This document shows, in pieces, positions 43,801 through 51,944 of a stretch of 64,000 nt of DNA. Each line of letters begins with the position of its first letter. Within the stretch, counting starts at the first letter, position 1. The DNA lies in NCBI RefSeq assembly GCF_041397485.1, contig NZ_JAWKWO010000004.1:310001-374000 (forward strand), in the 5' to 3' direction. Source of the DNA: Zhengella sp020637775. GTDB lineage: Bacteria > Pseudomonadota > Alphaproteobacteria > Rhizobiales > Rhizobiaceae. The notes under the pieces were generated by a model. The model worked only from the letters and a program-made list of their open reading frames with translations, was not told the origin of the DNA and did not search any database. The translations under genes and the position numbers were made by a program.

Positions 43801-44337
43801 ATTGCCCGCCTCGTCGAGCGCAGGACGACGCTGGAACTGGCAATCGAGGAGACGGCGCTGGACTATCTGGAATTGTCGCTCGGCCTGCAACTCGCGGAGA
43901 CGGCGATACGCCGCTATCGCGACACCCATCGCAGCGGGATGATGGCGGCCACCGAGACCGTTTTCGCCACGCTGACCAACGGCGCTTACCGGAAACTGCT
44001 GACCCAGCCGGAAGGGTCATCGGAGATCCTGCTGGTCACGGACGCGGCGGGCACCGCCAAGCGGGTCGAGGATCTGTCCAAGGGCACGCGTTTCCAGCTT
44101 TATCTCGCGCTGCGCGCGGCAGCCTATGAACAGCTCGGGAGCCAGGGCATCCACCTGCCGTTCTTCTGCGACGACATTTTCGAGACCTTCGACGAGGACC
44201 GCACCCGCGCCGCCTGCCGCATCATGCAGCGTATCGGGGGCACCGGGCAGGCCATCTACCTCACCCACCACCGGCACGTCGTCGATATCGCCCGCGAAGT
44301 CTGCCCGGACGGCGTCAGGATCCACGAGATCGCCTGA
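40885..44337 (+). CDS. SMC-like ATPase, YhaN/SbcC family
   Basis: The product has 1150 residues. The N-terminal ATPase half has RIRRLDLDFFGHFTARRFDF and Walker A IIHGPNEAGKTTTKEAFLR, then the YhaN block LLYGFPNREPYDFQHQRKNL. The middle ~800 residues are coiled coil rich in Arg, Glu, Ala and Leu. The C-terminal half holds the ABC-type signature LSKGTRFQLYLALR and Walker B LPFFCDDIFETFDEDR, with the switch His in LTHHRHVV. No CxxC zinc hook is seen at the apex, as in YhaN. It forms the ATP-driven clamp for the phosphoesterase encoded just upstream. High Ala/Arg content makes many false reading frames here. Confidence 0.9.
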   Translation: MRIRRLDLDFFGHFTARRFDFGEAGTGADFHIIHGPNEAGKTTTKEAFLRLLYGFPNREPYDFQHQRKNLRVSALLETAEGARAFTRLPTRAASLVDETGTALPETALTAHLGGLSLDDYRNLLCLDDETIERGGEDIANARGDIGRLLFSAAAGVADLNAVLEAARDEADKLYRKRASTTRMASLKKELAEVEREIRDNDISANAWRRLRQARDQAAEEEDAVRQERADLRRQAADVDARRRALPLINEIDDLEKRIAPHAQYPARVDISSEDLEALRDEQTRAANDAERLEDEIVALQQALAGLEPDPEGLAIAKPLDELDTLRSRYNTAGIDLPKRRAAVREALQDMARAAADLRVDEAVAPESLICSTADLADLEAARAAMQAAERDRTSEAAEVEALETRLREAVRAHEAQKRAAPAASGISAILDRFDADSLASAHAAARAAVDEARRQARDGLDALGLAGRRFDNLPSCPLTADDARDLAGRLSTLERKIAEQDDRIAGYRETAAVHTAQIERLTAAGTVIADLEAKGLMEQRDTLWSAHRKALTGDSADMFETAMRQVDDMARTRLARARELAALRQAEQGLSEAAARAVQGERQRDALETQKAAIEARIADAASAAGLDPATSPSAFFPWIDRLAAAGLAARQRQAVEDRHRPVLEKADALVQALRPFLDLAEPEFDACLTAARRLARAERDHADALKAAMERVQELQRDLAGRKDRLDRREARAATARQAWTERVQRLFDGRIGPETLERSLEPLSRLREHDSRRTSAERQVSGMEEDQRQFSGRVDALAAALASASGTETGGGDPLATFDALRHRAEHAVQTEHRRKDGETRLVQKRQALQAARRRLDEIDREVRQLAAIFPAGIPVATLAELRTAVALAGEIGTWRERLSACQRQVLDILSVADLSAARLALADATAAGLQAQADNLASDLEAIDLRITKATEARVSTARDLAAVTGDADIARLVERRTTLELAIEETALDYLELSLGLQLAETAIRRYRDTHRSGMMAATETVFATLTNGAYRKLLTQPEGSSEILLVTDAAGTAKRVEDLSKGTRFQLYLALRAAAYEQLGSQGIHLPFFCDDIFETFDEDRTRAACRIMQRIGGTGQAIYLTHHRHVVDIAREVCPDGVRIHEIA

Positions 44338-44379
44338 GCACGCCGCCCGGAAATGCCGGATCGAGCAATCGCCCGGAGG

Positions 44380-45582
44380 TCAGACCTTTTCCAGCGCCAC
44401 GGCAATGCCCTGGCCGACACCGATGCACATGGTCGCCAGACCGAGCTTGCCGCCGCGATGATGCAGTTCCAGCGCGGCGGAGCCGGTGATGCGCGCGCCC
44501 GACATGCCCAGCGGGTGGCCGAGCGCGATAGCGCCGCCATTCGGGTTCACATGGTCCGCATCGTCGGCAATGCCGAGATCGCGCAGCGTCGCCAGCCCCT
44601 GGGAGGCAAAGGCTTCGTTGAGTTCGATCACGTCGAAATCCTGCGGCGTGAGACCGAGTCGCGCGCAAAGCTTCTTTGTCGCCGGCGCCGGGCCGAAACC
44701 CATGATGCGCGGCGCCACGCCCGCCGTTGCTCCGCCGAGGATGCGCGCGATCGGCGTCAGGCCGTATTTCCTCGCCGCCGCTTCCGATGCGACGACGAGA
44801 GCCGCCGCACCATCGTTGACGCCGGATGCATTGCCCGCGGTCACCGAACCGCCTGCCCGGAACGGCGCCTTCAGCGCGGCCAGCTTTTCAAGCGTCGTCG
44901 CGCGCGGATGCTCATCCTTGTCGACCACCGTGGGCTCGCCCTTGCGCGAAGGGATCGTCACCGGCACGATTTCCCTGGCCAGCCGGCCGTTTTCCTGCGC
45001 CGCCGCCGCCTTTTGCTGCGAGCGCAGGGCGAAGGCATCCTGGTCCTCGCGCGAAACATTGAAATCCTCGGCCACGTTTTCCGCCGTCTCCGGCATGGAA
45101 TCGATGCCGTATTGCTTCTTCATCAGCGGATTGACGAAGCGCCAGCCGATCGTCGTGTCGTAGATTTCTGCATTGCGCGAAAATGCCGTATCGGCCTTGG
45201 GCATGACGAAGGGCGCGCGGCTCATGCTCTCCACGCCGCCTGCGATCATCAGGTCCGCCTCGCCTGCCTTGATGGCCCGCGCCGCCATGATGACCGCATC
45301 CATCCCGGAGCCGCACAGGCGGTTGACCGTGGTGCCGGTCACGTCCACCGGCAGGCCGGCCAGCAGCAGCGCCATGCGCGCCACGTTCCGGTTGTCCTCG
45401 CCGGCCTGGTTGGCCGATCCGTAGATCACGTCGTCCACCGCGCTCCAGTCGACATTCGTGTTGCGCTCGGTCAGCGCACGGATCGCGATGGCGCCAAGAT
45501 CGTCGGCGCGTACCGATGACAGGACACCGCCGAAGCGGCCAATGGGCGTGCGGACATAGTCACAGATGAAGGCCTCAGCCAT
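44380..45582 (-). CDS. pcaF: Thiolase, 3-oxoadipyl-CoA thiolase (PcaF)-like
   Basis: The product has 400 residues, the usual thiolase length; ATG 45582 has GGGAGAGA upstream. Catalytic Cys90 sits in NRLCGSGMD, the His in NGGAIALGHPLGMSG, and the second Cys in ATMCIGVGQG. The early block GRFGGVLSSVRADDLGA is characteristic of the PcaF/PaaJ branch, which cleaves 3-oxoadipyl-CoA to succinyl-CoA and acetyl-CoA at the end of the beta-ketoadipate route. No pcaIJ or other aromatic genes adjoin it, so its assignment rests on sequence alone; a general acetyl-CoA acyltransferase is possible. Confidence 0.87.
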   Translation of the reverse strand: MAEAFICDYVRTPIGRFGGVLSSVRADDLGAIAIRALTERNTNVDWSAVDDVIYGSANQAGEDNRNVARMALLLAGLPVDVTGTTVNRLCGSGMDAVIMAARAIKAGEADLMIAGGVESMSRAPFVMPKADTAFSRNAEIYDTTIGWRFVNPLMKKQYGIDSMPETAENVAEDFNVSREDQDAFALRSQQKAAAAQENGRLAREIVPVTIPSRKGEPTVVDKDEHPRATTLEKLAALKAPFRAGGSVTAGNASGVNDGAAALVVASEAAARKYGLTPIARILGGATAGVAPRIMGFGPAPATKKLCARLGLTPQDFDVIELNEAFASQGLATLRDLGIADDADHVNPNGGAIALGHPLGMSGARITGSAALELHHRGGKLGLATMCIGVGQGIAVALEKV

Positions 45583-45691
45583 GGATATTCTCTCTCCCTC
45601 CGGAACAAGCCGGCGCCTTTTTCGCGGTTTGGGAAAGCGAATGCAAGAGCAATGGCTGCATTGGAGCGGCTTTCGACCGGAGCGAACCGCC

Positions 45692-46828
45692 CTAGTCGAG
45701 CGTGCGCCGGAAACGCAGCAAGGCCAGCATGGCATAGAGGATGACAAAGAGGCACAGCGCCAGCAGGCTGGTGGCGACTGCCGGAAGATCGGCCCCCTTC
45801 AGCATGACGCCGCGTATCAGGCGCAGGAAATGCGTCAGCGGGAAGGTTTCCCCCAGATATTGCGCCCATGACGGCATGCCCCGGAACGGAAACATGAAGC
45901 CGGACAGCAGCAGCGAAGGCAGGAAGAAGAAGAAGGTGAGCTGCATCGCCTGCATCTGGCTCTTGGCAATCGTCGAGATCGTGTAGCCGAGCAGGACGAG
46001 CGCCATGACGAAGATGAAGATCCCGGTGAGCAGAAGCGTCATCGAGCCGAAAAACGGAACGGCGAAAAGGACCCTCGCCGCACCAAGCACCACCGCCACC
46101 TGCACGGAACCGACCACAAGATAGGGCAGCACCTTGCCAAGCATGATCTCCGCCGGCGTCGCCGGCATCGCCAGCAGGTTTTCCATCGTGCCGCGCTCGC
46201 TTTCCCGCGTGAGCGCCATCGACGTCATCATCACCATGGTCATCTGCAGGATGACGCCCAGCAGGCCGGGCACGATGTTGTATTGCGTGATGCCTTCCGG
46301 GTTGTAGCGCCGGTGCACGACGATGTCGGGCGGCTGCGGCAAGGTCGCCCCGTCCTGGCCCGCATCGCCGCGCTCGCGTTGCAACGCCTGGGCGGCGACT
46401 GTGGACAGTGTCGAGATCGCGCCGGAAGCCACGGAAGGGTCCGTCGCGTCTGCCTCGATCAGCAATTGCGGATGATCGTTCTTCAGCACGCGCGTGCCGA
46501 AATCCGAAGGGATGGTGATGACGAAGGAAACGTCGCCGGCAGCCAGCATGGCCTCGGCCTTGTGCGCATCCGAGCCATGCAGGACGAAGCGGTAATAACC
46601 CGTATTTTCAAGCGCCGTGACCATGGCGCGGGTAAAACGGTCCTGGCTGAAGGCGACGAGCGCGGCCGGCAGCGCCTTGGGATCGTTGTTGATGGCATAG
46701 CCGAACAGAACGAGTTGCATCAGCGGCACGCCCAGCATCATGGCGAAGGTGACGCGGTCGCGGCGCATCTGGACGAATTCCTTGGCAAGCATCGCGCCGA
46801 GACGGGCAAGGGAGAACCAGCGGTTCAT
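45692..46828 (-). CDS. ABC-2 efflux permease (YbhS/YhhJ-like)
   Basis: The product has 378 residues: one N-terminal helix (MLGVPLMQLVLFGYAIN), a large extracytoplasmic domain with VTIPSDFG-type FVITIPSDFG and HRRYNPEG, and a C-terminal bundle of five helices beginning IVPGLLGVILQMTMVMMTSMAL, quoted as PGLLGVILQMTMVM, with RESERGTMENLLAMPATP between. This is the ABC-2 drug-type permease layout of YbhS/YbhR. Only one such permease is encoded here, so it would act as a homodimer. It follows the ATPase gene with a four-base overlap. Confidence 0.9.
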   Translation of the reverse strand: MNRWFSLARLGAMLAKEFVQMRRDRVTFAMMLGVPLMQLVLFGYAINNDPKALPAALVAFSQDRFTRAMVTALENTGYYRFVLHGSDAHKAEAMLAAGDVSFVITIPSDFGTRVLKNDHPQLLIEADATDPSVASGAISTLSTVAAQALQRERGDAGQDGATLPQPPDIVVHRRYNPEGITQYNIVPGLLGVILQMTMVMMTSMALTRESERGTMENLLAMPATPAEIMLGKVLPYLVVGSVQVAVVLGAARVLFAVPFFGSMTLLLTGIFIFVMALVLLGYTISTIAKSQMQAMQLTFFFFLPSLLLSGFMFPFRGMPSWAQYLGETFPLTHFLRLIRGVMLKGADLPAVATSLLALCLFVILYAMLALLRFRRTLD

Positions 46829-47742
46829 GCCATGTTGTCCCGCGACTGCGCCATGAAGCGGATAAAGACGTCTTCCAGACTCGTGTCGCCACGTTTGGCG
46901 CTGGAACCGGCCGTTTCTGCCGCCGCTCGGACGGACCGCTCAAGCGCCGGCGCATCGGCGCCCACCACATGGATCGTCGTGCCGAACGGCGCGATCTGGT
47001 CGACGCCGGGCGCGCCGGACAGGGCGCCGATCGCCGTGCCGAGATCGCCTCCACTCAGCACCCATGTCGTCAGTTGCGCGTCGGCGACCACTTCGGCCAC
47101 CGTGCCGCTGGCCAGCAACTTGCCATAGGAAATGTAGTGGATGCGGTGACACCGCTCGGCTTCGTCCATGTAGTGGGTGGAGACCAGCACCGTCAGGCCG
47201 GCGGCGGCGCGCGCATGGATCTCGTCCCAGAAGTCGCGCCGCGCCTTCGGGTCAACGCCGGCTGTGGGTTCGTCCAGCAACAGCAGGTCCGGCTTGTGCA
47301 TCAGGCAGGCGGCCAGCGCAAGGCGCTGCTTCCAGCCGCCCGACAGCGTGCCGGCAAGCTGGTTTCGCCGGCTGGTCAGCCCCAGATCCTCCAGCGTTTC
47401 GGCCACCGCGCCCCTGGGCAACTGGTAGAGCCGGGCCACGAACCGCAGGTTCTCGGCGATCGACAAGTCCTCGTAGAAGGAAAAGCGCTGCGTCATGTAG
47501 CCGGTCCTGAGCTTGATGGCGCGCGCTTCCCGGCGCATGTCATGGCCCAGCACCGTGCCCTCGCCCTCATCCGCCGTCAGCAGGCCGCACATGCACCGGA
47601 TGGTGGTCGTCTTGCCCGATCCGTTCGGCCCGAGGAAGCCGGCGATCTCCCCGCGCGCCACATCCATCGACACATGGTCGACCACTGTCTTTGCGCCGAA
47701 ACGCTTGACCAGCCCGCGCACGGAAATGGCCGGTTCGCTCAT
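46825..47742 (-). CDS. ABC efflux ATPase (YbhF-like)
   Basis: The product has 305 residues with Walker A GPNGSGKTTTIR, Q-loop region YMTQRFSFYEDLSIAENL, signature GTLSGGWKQRLALA, Walker B LLLLDEPTAGVD and switch His STHYMDEAERC. It is a single-domain ATPase, about half the size of E. coli YbhF, which has two. The C-terminal 70 residues resemble the regulatory extension common in drug-type exporters. It lies between the adaptor and permease genes with four-base overlaps on both sides, so the three are one translationally coupled unit. Confidence 0.92.
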   Translation of the reverse strand: MSEPAISVRGLVKRFGAKTVVDHVSMDVARGEIAGFLGPNGSGKTTTIRCMCGLLTADEGEGTVLGHDMRREARAIKLRTGYMTQRFSFYEDLSIAENLRFVARLYQLPRGAVAETLEDLGLTSRRNQLAGTLSGGWKQRLALAACLMHKPDLLLLDEPTAGVDPKARRDFWDEIHARAAAGLTVLVSTHYMDEAERCHRIHYISYGKLLASGTVAEVVADAQLTTWVLSGGDLGTAIGALSGAPGVDQIAPFGTTIHVVGADAPALERSVRAAAETAGSSAKRGDTSLEDVFIRFMAQSRDNMA

Positions 47743-48695
47743 GATCCGGAACCGGGCAGGCGAACATCCACGATCTGGCCAGGCTTCAGATCGCGCGCGC
47801 CGTCATCGGGCCGGGCCTCGACGAGGAAGACGAGTTTCTGCCGGTTTTCCAGGGAATAGATGACCGGCGGCGTGAATTCCGGTTCGTCGGAGACATAGGA
47901 CACCGTTGCCGTCATTCCTTTCGCACATCCGTCGCAACTGAAAGGCAGCACGGTCCCGCGGCTGATACCCGCAAACCCGGCTTCCGGTATGTAGAGTTTC
48001 AGTTTCACGCCCCCTTCCGGCAGCAGGGCAAGGATGGGCGCCTGCGGGCCGGCCAGTTCGCCCGGATTGCGGATGACATCGGTGATCTGCCCGGCCTCCG
48101 GCGCCAGCAATTCGCGGTTTTCCAACCGCCATCGCGCATTCTCCAATGCCGCCATCGCCTGGTCACGCGCAGCGCGCGCCGCCTTGATCTCGTCGGCACG
48201 GGCCGGCAGGCGCGCCACCTTCAGATTGGCCTTCAGTTCGCGCACCTTGGCCTCGGCCACCGCAAGCCCCGTCCTGGCGTCATCGAGCGAGGCCTGCGTC
48301 GCCACACCGCGCCTTTCCAGGTCGGCCATGCGGTCCACTGTCCTCTGGGCCTCTTCGCGCTGCGCTTCGGCGGAATTGAGGGACGCCTCGATGACCGCGA
48401 TTTCCTCCGGCCGCTTTCCCTGGCTGATATTGGCGAGCTGGCTTTCCGCCTGCGCCAGCGCTGCTTGCGCCTGCGCCACGGCAATCCGTGAATCGCGCTT
48501 TTCCATGCCGGCCAGAAGTGTGCCTTTGGCCACCCGGTCGCCGCGCCGGACATGCAGGACCTCCAGCCGCGCGGTTTCGATGGGCGCGACCAGCACGCTT
48601 TCCGCCTCGGCATACCCGGTCACGATGGCTGTCGAAGGCGAGCACGCCGCAAGCCAGCCGGCGACCAGCGGCACTGCGCAAAGCAGGTCCATCAT
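47739..48695 (-). CDS. HlyD/YbhG-type adaptor, likely lipoprotein
   Basis: From ATG 48695 (AAAGGAGA upstream) the product has 318 residues. The N-terminus MMDLLCAVPLVAGWLAAC ends in a lipobox-like LAAC, so the mature protein is probably lipid-anchored. It then shows the adaptor plan: lipoyl half RLEVLHVRRGDRVAKGTLLA, a long coiled-coil hairpin with DLERRGVATQASLDDARTGL, and LLAPEAGQITDVIRNPGELA as second lipoyl half, ending in a beta-barrel. It joins the ABC exporter to an outer-membrane channel. Its start overlaps the stop of the TetR-family gene, so the regulator and exporter form one operon. Confidence 0.88.
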   Translation of the reverse strand: MMDLLCAVPLVAGWLAACSPSTAIVTGYAEAESVLVAPIETARLEVLHVRRGDRVAKGTLLAGMEKRDSRIAVAQAQAALAQAESQLANISQGKRPEEIAVIEASLNSAEAQREEAQRTVDRMADLERRGVATQASLDDARTGLAVAEAKVRELKANLKVARLPARADEIKAARAARDQAMAALENARWRLENRELLAPEAGQITDVIRNPGELAGPQAPILALLPEGGVKLKLYIPEAGFAGISRGTVLPFSCDGCAKGMTATVSYVSDEPEFTPPVIYSLENRQKLVFLVEARPDDGARDLKPGQIVDVRLPGSGS

Positions 48696-49357
48696 GATGG
48701 CATCTCCTTTCTCGCCGCAATCATGGCGGCGAGGTTGATCTTGACGGTTCTGGCAAGCTGGCCGCATTCGTCCGCGCCCATTGTCTCCCAGCCCATGCGG
48801 CCAAGCACGACCGGCTGGCCGATGCGGAAATAGAGCAGTTGCCCTGCCAGCGTGAACACGGCAAGGCGGGTATCCGCACTGTCCGGGTCCGTTCCCGCGG
48901 CAACGGCAAAGACACGGCAAAGCCCCTTGTGAACCGGGCCGATGAAGCGGGACATGAGAAGATCGAAGACCGGCCCGCGCTCGCCGATTTCGCGCAGGAT
49001 GAACGATGACAGCGACCGCCCGTCCTGGCCAGCGATGATCTGTGCGATGAACCGGTCGATCACGCCTTCGAGAAAGGCCTGCGCGCGCTCAGGATCGCCA
49101 CCGGCATCGAATTGCTCCGCCGCCCCCGCCACGCGCGATATCCGGGCCGCGACAGTCTCCGCACAGGCCAGCCGCAACCCTTCCTTGCCGCCGAAATGAT
49201 AGGCGATGGATGCCACATTCGCCCCCGCCATGGCGGCAATGGCGCGCGTGGACGCTGCGGCAAAGCCGTCCCGGCCAAAAAGCGTCAGCCCGGCCCGGAT
49301 CAGGGCCTCGCGCGTTTCCTCGGACCCGCTTCGGGAAATGCCGTTCACAGGAACCAT
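48692..49357 (-). CDS. TetR-family regulator, CecR-like
   Basis: The product has 221 residues. The HTH occupies about residues 13-60 (TREALIRAGLTLFGRDGFAAAS, quoted as ALIRAGLTLFGRDGFAAAS, then ANVASIAYHFGGKEGL). The C-terminal ligand domain (RSLSSFILREIGERGPVFDLL, VFTLAGQLLYFRIGQPVV) matches the CecR/DUF1956 group. In E. coli, cecR heads ybhGFSR, the same order as here: regulator, adaptor, ATPase, permease. It should repress its own operon through the palindrome upstream and release on binding a toxic ligand. Confidence 0.9.
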   Translation of the reverse strand: MVPVNGISRSGSEETREALIRAGLTLFGRDGFAAASTRAIAAMAGANVASIAYHFGGKEGLRLACAETVAARISRVAGAAEQFDAGGDPERAQAFLEGVIDRFIAQIIAGQDGRSLSSFILREIGERGPVFDLLMSRFIGPVHKGLCRVFAVAAGTDPDSADTRLAVFTLAGQLLYFRIGQPVVLGRMGWETMGADECGQLARTVKINLAAMIAARKEMPS

Positions 49358-49379
49358 GGCACCGTCCTTTCGCGCACAA

Positions 49380-49401
49380 TTTAATCAAACGATTGATTAA
49401 A
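49380..49401. promoter_or_regulatory. Palindromic operator for the CecR-like regulator
   Basis: A perfect 9-bp inverted repeat, TTTAATCAA (49380-49388) and TTGATTAAA (49393-49401), with a four-base ACGA centre, lies 22 bases before the TetR-family start. Its AT-rich, symmetric form and place fit a TetR-type autoregulatory site. Confidence 0.82.
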
Positions 49402-49464
49402 GGCAAGACCTCTTCCTGTCACAGGTCACGCGCGCTGTCGCCGCCGGACGCGCTGGCCCTGAAC

Positions 49465-49662
49465 TTAGGACCGGAAGCCGGAGCCCGCTTCGCGCGGGTC
49501 ATCGTCACCCTCGGCTCCGTCCCAGGGATCGTCATGGAGGATGCGTTCCGCCGCACCGTCGAGGTCGTCATATTGTCCGCTCTTCAACGACCACAGGAAG
49601 GCGCCAAGGCCAAGCGCCCCCAGGAAAAGCGCGATGGGAATGAGATAGACCAGAACGTTCAT
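49465..49662 (-). CDS. ccoS: cbb3 oxidase maturation protein CcoS/FixS
   Basis: The product has 65 residues. One N-terminal helix (NVLVYLIPIALFLGALGLGAFLW, quoted as LIPIALFLGALGLGAFLW) is followed by WSLKSGQYDDLDGAAERIL, the invariant CcoS segment, and an acidic tail. ATG 49662 has AGGAAAA upstream; a longer frame overlaps ccoI and has no ribosome site. CcoS is needed for cofactor insertion into cbb3 oxidase. It is the last gene of the ccoGHIS set, 10 bases after ccoI. Confidence 0.93.
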   Translation of the reverse strand: MNVLVYLIPIALFLGALGLGAFLWSLKSGQYDDLDGAAERILHDDPWDGAEGDDDPREAGSGFRS

Positions 49663-49672
49663 GCGCGTTTTC

Positions 49673-51943
49673 CTATTCGCCGGGCTCCAGCCGGGCTTCG
49701 CCCTGCTCCACCCGCTCGCGCTCCTCCACACCGACCAGACGCGTGGCCATTAGCCGCATCGCGTTGGAGATCACGAGGATCGATGACCCCGACATGGCCA
49801 GCGCGGCCAGCAGCGGCGTGACATGGCCGGTAATCGCCAGGGGCACGGCAATGATGTTGTAGACGATCGCGATGGCGAAATTCTGCCGGATCAGCCGTCC
49901 TGCCTGGCGGGAGACCGAGAGCGCGGCCGGAACCGCGGCGAGCGAGTCGCGCAGGAACACGAAATCGGCGGCGTTGCGGCCGATATCCGCCGCAGTCGCC
50001 GGTGCCATCGAGACATGCGCGGCATTGAGCGCCGGGGCGTCGTTGAGCCCGTCACCGACCATCAGCACCTTGCGGCCCTGGTCCGAAAGGCTTCTGATCG
50101 CTTCCACCTTCTGTGCCGGCAGCATGGCGGCATGGAAATCGCCGATGCCGAGCCGGCCGGCGACATCGGCCACCGCATCGCGGTGATCGCCGGAAATGAT
50201 GCGCGCCGGCAGGCCCGCCCCGCAAAGGGCATGAACCGCCGCGCCTGCATCCGGGCGCAACTGGTCGGTGAAGCGGAAAACGGCCAATTCCTCGCCATCG
50301 AGCGAAAGCGTGGTCGCGGTCAGTCCGTCCGCCGTGTCCGCGGCCCCGCCCGATACCGCCCAGTCCCGCCGGCCCAGACGCCAGAGCCCGTCGGCGCCTT
50401 GCGCCTCAAGCCCCTGCCCCGGCACTTCGCGCACCGCATCGAAAGGGACACCTTCGCCGTCACGATAGGCGGCCAGCGCCTGCGCCAGCGGATGCCGTGA
50501 GTGGCTGGCCAGATCCGCGGCCGCGGCCAGAAGATGGGGCGCGACGGCCGCCGCGTCGGTCAGGCGCGGCCGCCCCATGGTCAGCGTGCCGGTCTTGTCG
50601 AACAGCACGGCGTCGGCCTCGGCAAGCCGCTCCATGGCGCTGCCGTCCTTGACCATGATGCCGCGCTCGAACAGCCGCCGCGCGGCGACGACCTGCACGA
50701 TGGGCACGGCCAGACCGAGTGCGCAGGGACAGGTGATGATGAGAACCGCAATCGCGATGGTCAGCGACTGGTGCCAGTCGCCGGTTGCCCAGAACCAGCC
50801 GATGAAGGACAGGAAGGCGGTGAGATGCACCACGGGCGCATAAAGCTGTGCGGCGCGGTCCGCTATGCGGCGGTAACGCGCCTTGCCGCCCTCTGCGGCC
50901 TCCATGAGCCGCACCATTTCGGCCAGGAAGGAATCCTCTGCCCGTGCCGTCGCCTCGATGGTCAGCGCGCCGGTCAGGTTCAGCGTCCCGGCGCGCACAT
51001 CCATGTCCCGTGTCACCGCCTGCGGCGCGCTTTCACCCGAAACGAGCGAACAATCGAGGTCCGATTGGCCGGATACGACCCGCCCGTCCACGGGCACCCG
51101 GTCGCCCGCGCCCAGCAGGATGCGCATGCCCGGCTCGATCTCGCCGGTGGCGATCCAGCGACGCTCGCCGGCCGCATCCTCCAGCAGGGCGCCGCGCGCC
51201 GCCATCCGCGCCAGTCCCTTGACCGCCGTGCGCGCCCGTTCGCGCATCACGTGGTCGAGCGTGCGCCCGATCAGCAGGAAGAACAGCAGCATCACCGCCG
51301 CGTCGAAATAGGCATGCCGGCCATGGTTCAGCGTGTCGTACAGGCTCATGCCGTAAGCCAGCAGCACGCCGATGGAGATCGGCACGTCCATGTTGGTGCG
51401 CCCGTGTTTCAGCACGCTCCACGCGGACGAGAAGAAGATGCGCCCCGAATAGGCCAGCGCCGGAATGGCGATGATGGCGGAGATCAGGTGGAAGACATCG
51501 CGCGTCGCGCCTTCGGCCCCGGACCAGACAGAGACGGACAGCAGCATGATGTTGCTGGCGGCGAACCCGGCCACCGCGACCGCACGCAGCAGCTTCGACA
51601 ATTCCGTGTCGCGCCCCTCCGCCTCGAAGTCGAAGATATGGGCAGGATAGCCGATGGAGGCCAGCGTCTGACAGAAGCCGGGAACCGTCCTGCCGTCGTC
51701 GCGCCATTGCACCGTGACGCGCCGGGTCGAGAGATTGACGCGCGCGAACGTCACGCCCTCGACCTTGTTCAAGGCATTTTCAACGGCCACGATGCAGGCA
51801 CCGCAATGGACGCCCGGCACCGACAGATCCGTCTGCCGCAGACCCTCGCCAACCGGGCGGGAAGCCTCGCGCAGTTCCTCGTCCAGCGGCAGGGACTGCG
51901 CCTCGCAGGCTTCGCCTTCCGTTCCTGGCGCGCAGCAGCTCAT
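49673..51943 (-). CDS. ccoI: Cation P-type ATPase CcoI/FixI
   Basis: The product has 756 residues. The N-terminal metal-binding domain has GVHCGAC (Cys47, Cys50) preceded by a Cys-rich start MSCCAPG. The core shows the copper-pump motif CPC (405-407), the phosphorylation site FDKTGTLTMG (Asp449), and the hinge VLMVGDGLNDAPALNAA, quoted as GDGLNDAPALNAA. This is a CopA-type pump of the FixI branch that supplies copper for assembly of the cbb3 oxidase. It lies one base after ccoH and before ccoS, in the standard ccoGHIS order. Confidence 0.94.
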   Translation of the reverse strand: MSCCAPGTEGEACEAQSLPLDEELREASRPVGEGLRQTDLSVPGVHCGACIVAVENALNKVEGVTFARVNLSTRRVTVQWRDDGRTVPGFCQTLASIGYPAHIFDFEAEGRDTELSKLLRAVAVAGFAASNIMLLSVSVWSGAEGATRDVFHLISAIIAIPALAYSGRIFFSSAWSVLKHGRTNMDVPISIGVLLAYGMSLYDTLNHGRHAYFDAAVMLLFFLLIGRTLDHVMRERARTAVKGLARMAARGALLEDAAGERRWIATGEIEPGMRILLGAGDRVPVDGRVVSGQSDLDCSLVSGESAPQAVTRDMDVRAGTLNLTGALTIEATARAEDSFLAEMVRLMEAAEGGKARYRRIADRAAQLYAPVVHLTAFLSFIGWFWATGDWHQSLTIAIAVLIITCPCALGLAVPIVQVVAARRLFERGIMVKDGSAMERLAEADAVLFDKTGTLTMGRPRLTDAAAVAPHLLAAAADLASHSRHPLAQALAAYRDGEGVPFDAVREVPGQGLEAQGADGLWRLGRRDWAVSGGAADTADGLTATTLSLDGEELAVFRFTDQLRPDAGAAVHALCGAGLPARIISGDHRDAVADVAGRLGIGDFHAAMLPAQKVEAIRSLSDQGRKVLMVGDGLNDAPALNAAHVSMAPATAADIGRNAADFVFLRDSLAAVPAALSVSRQAGRLIRQNFAIAIVYNIIAVPLAITGHVTPLLAALAMSGSSILVISNAMRLMATRLVGVEERERVEQGEARLEPGE

Positions 51944-51944
51944 C

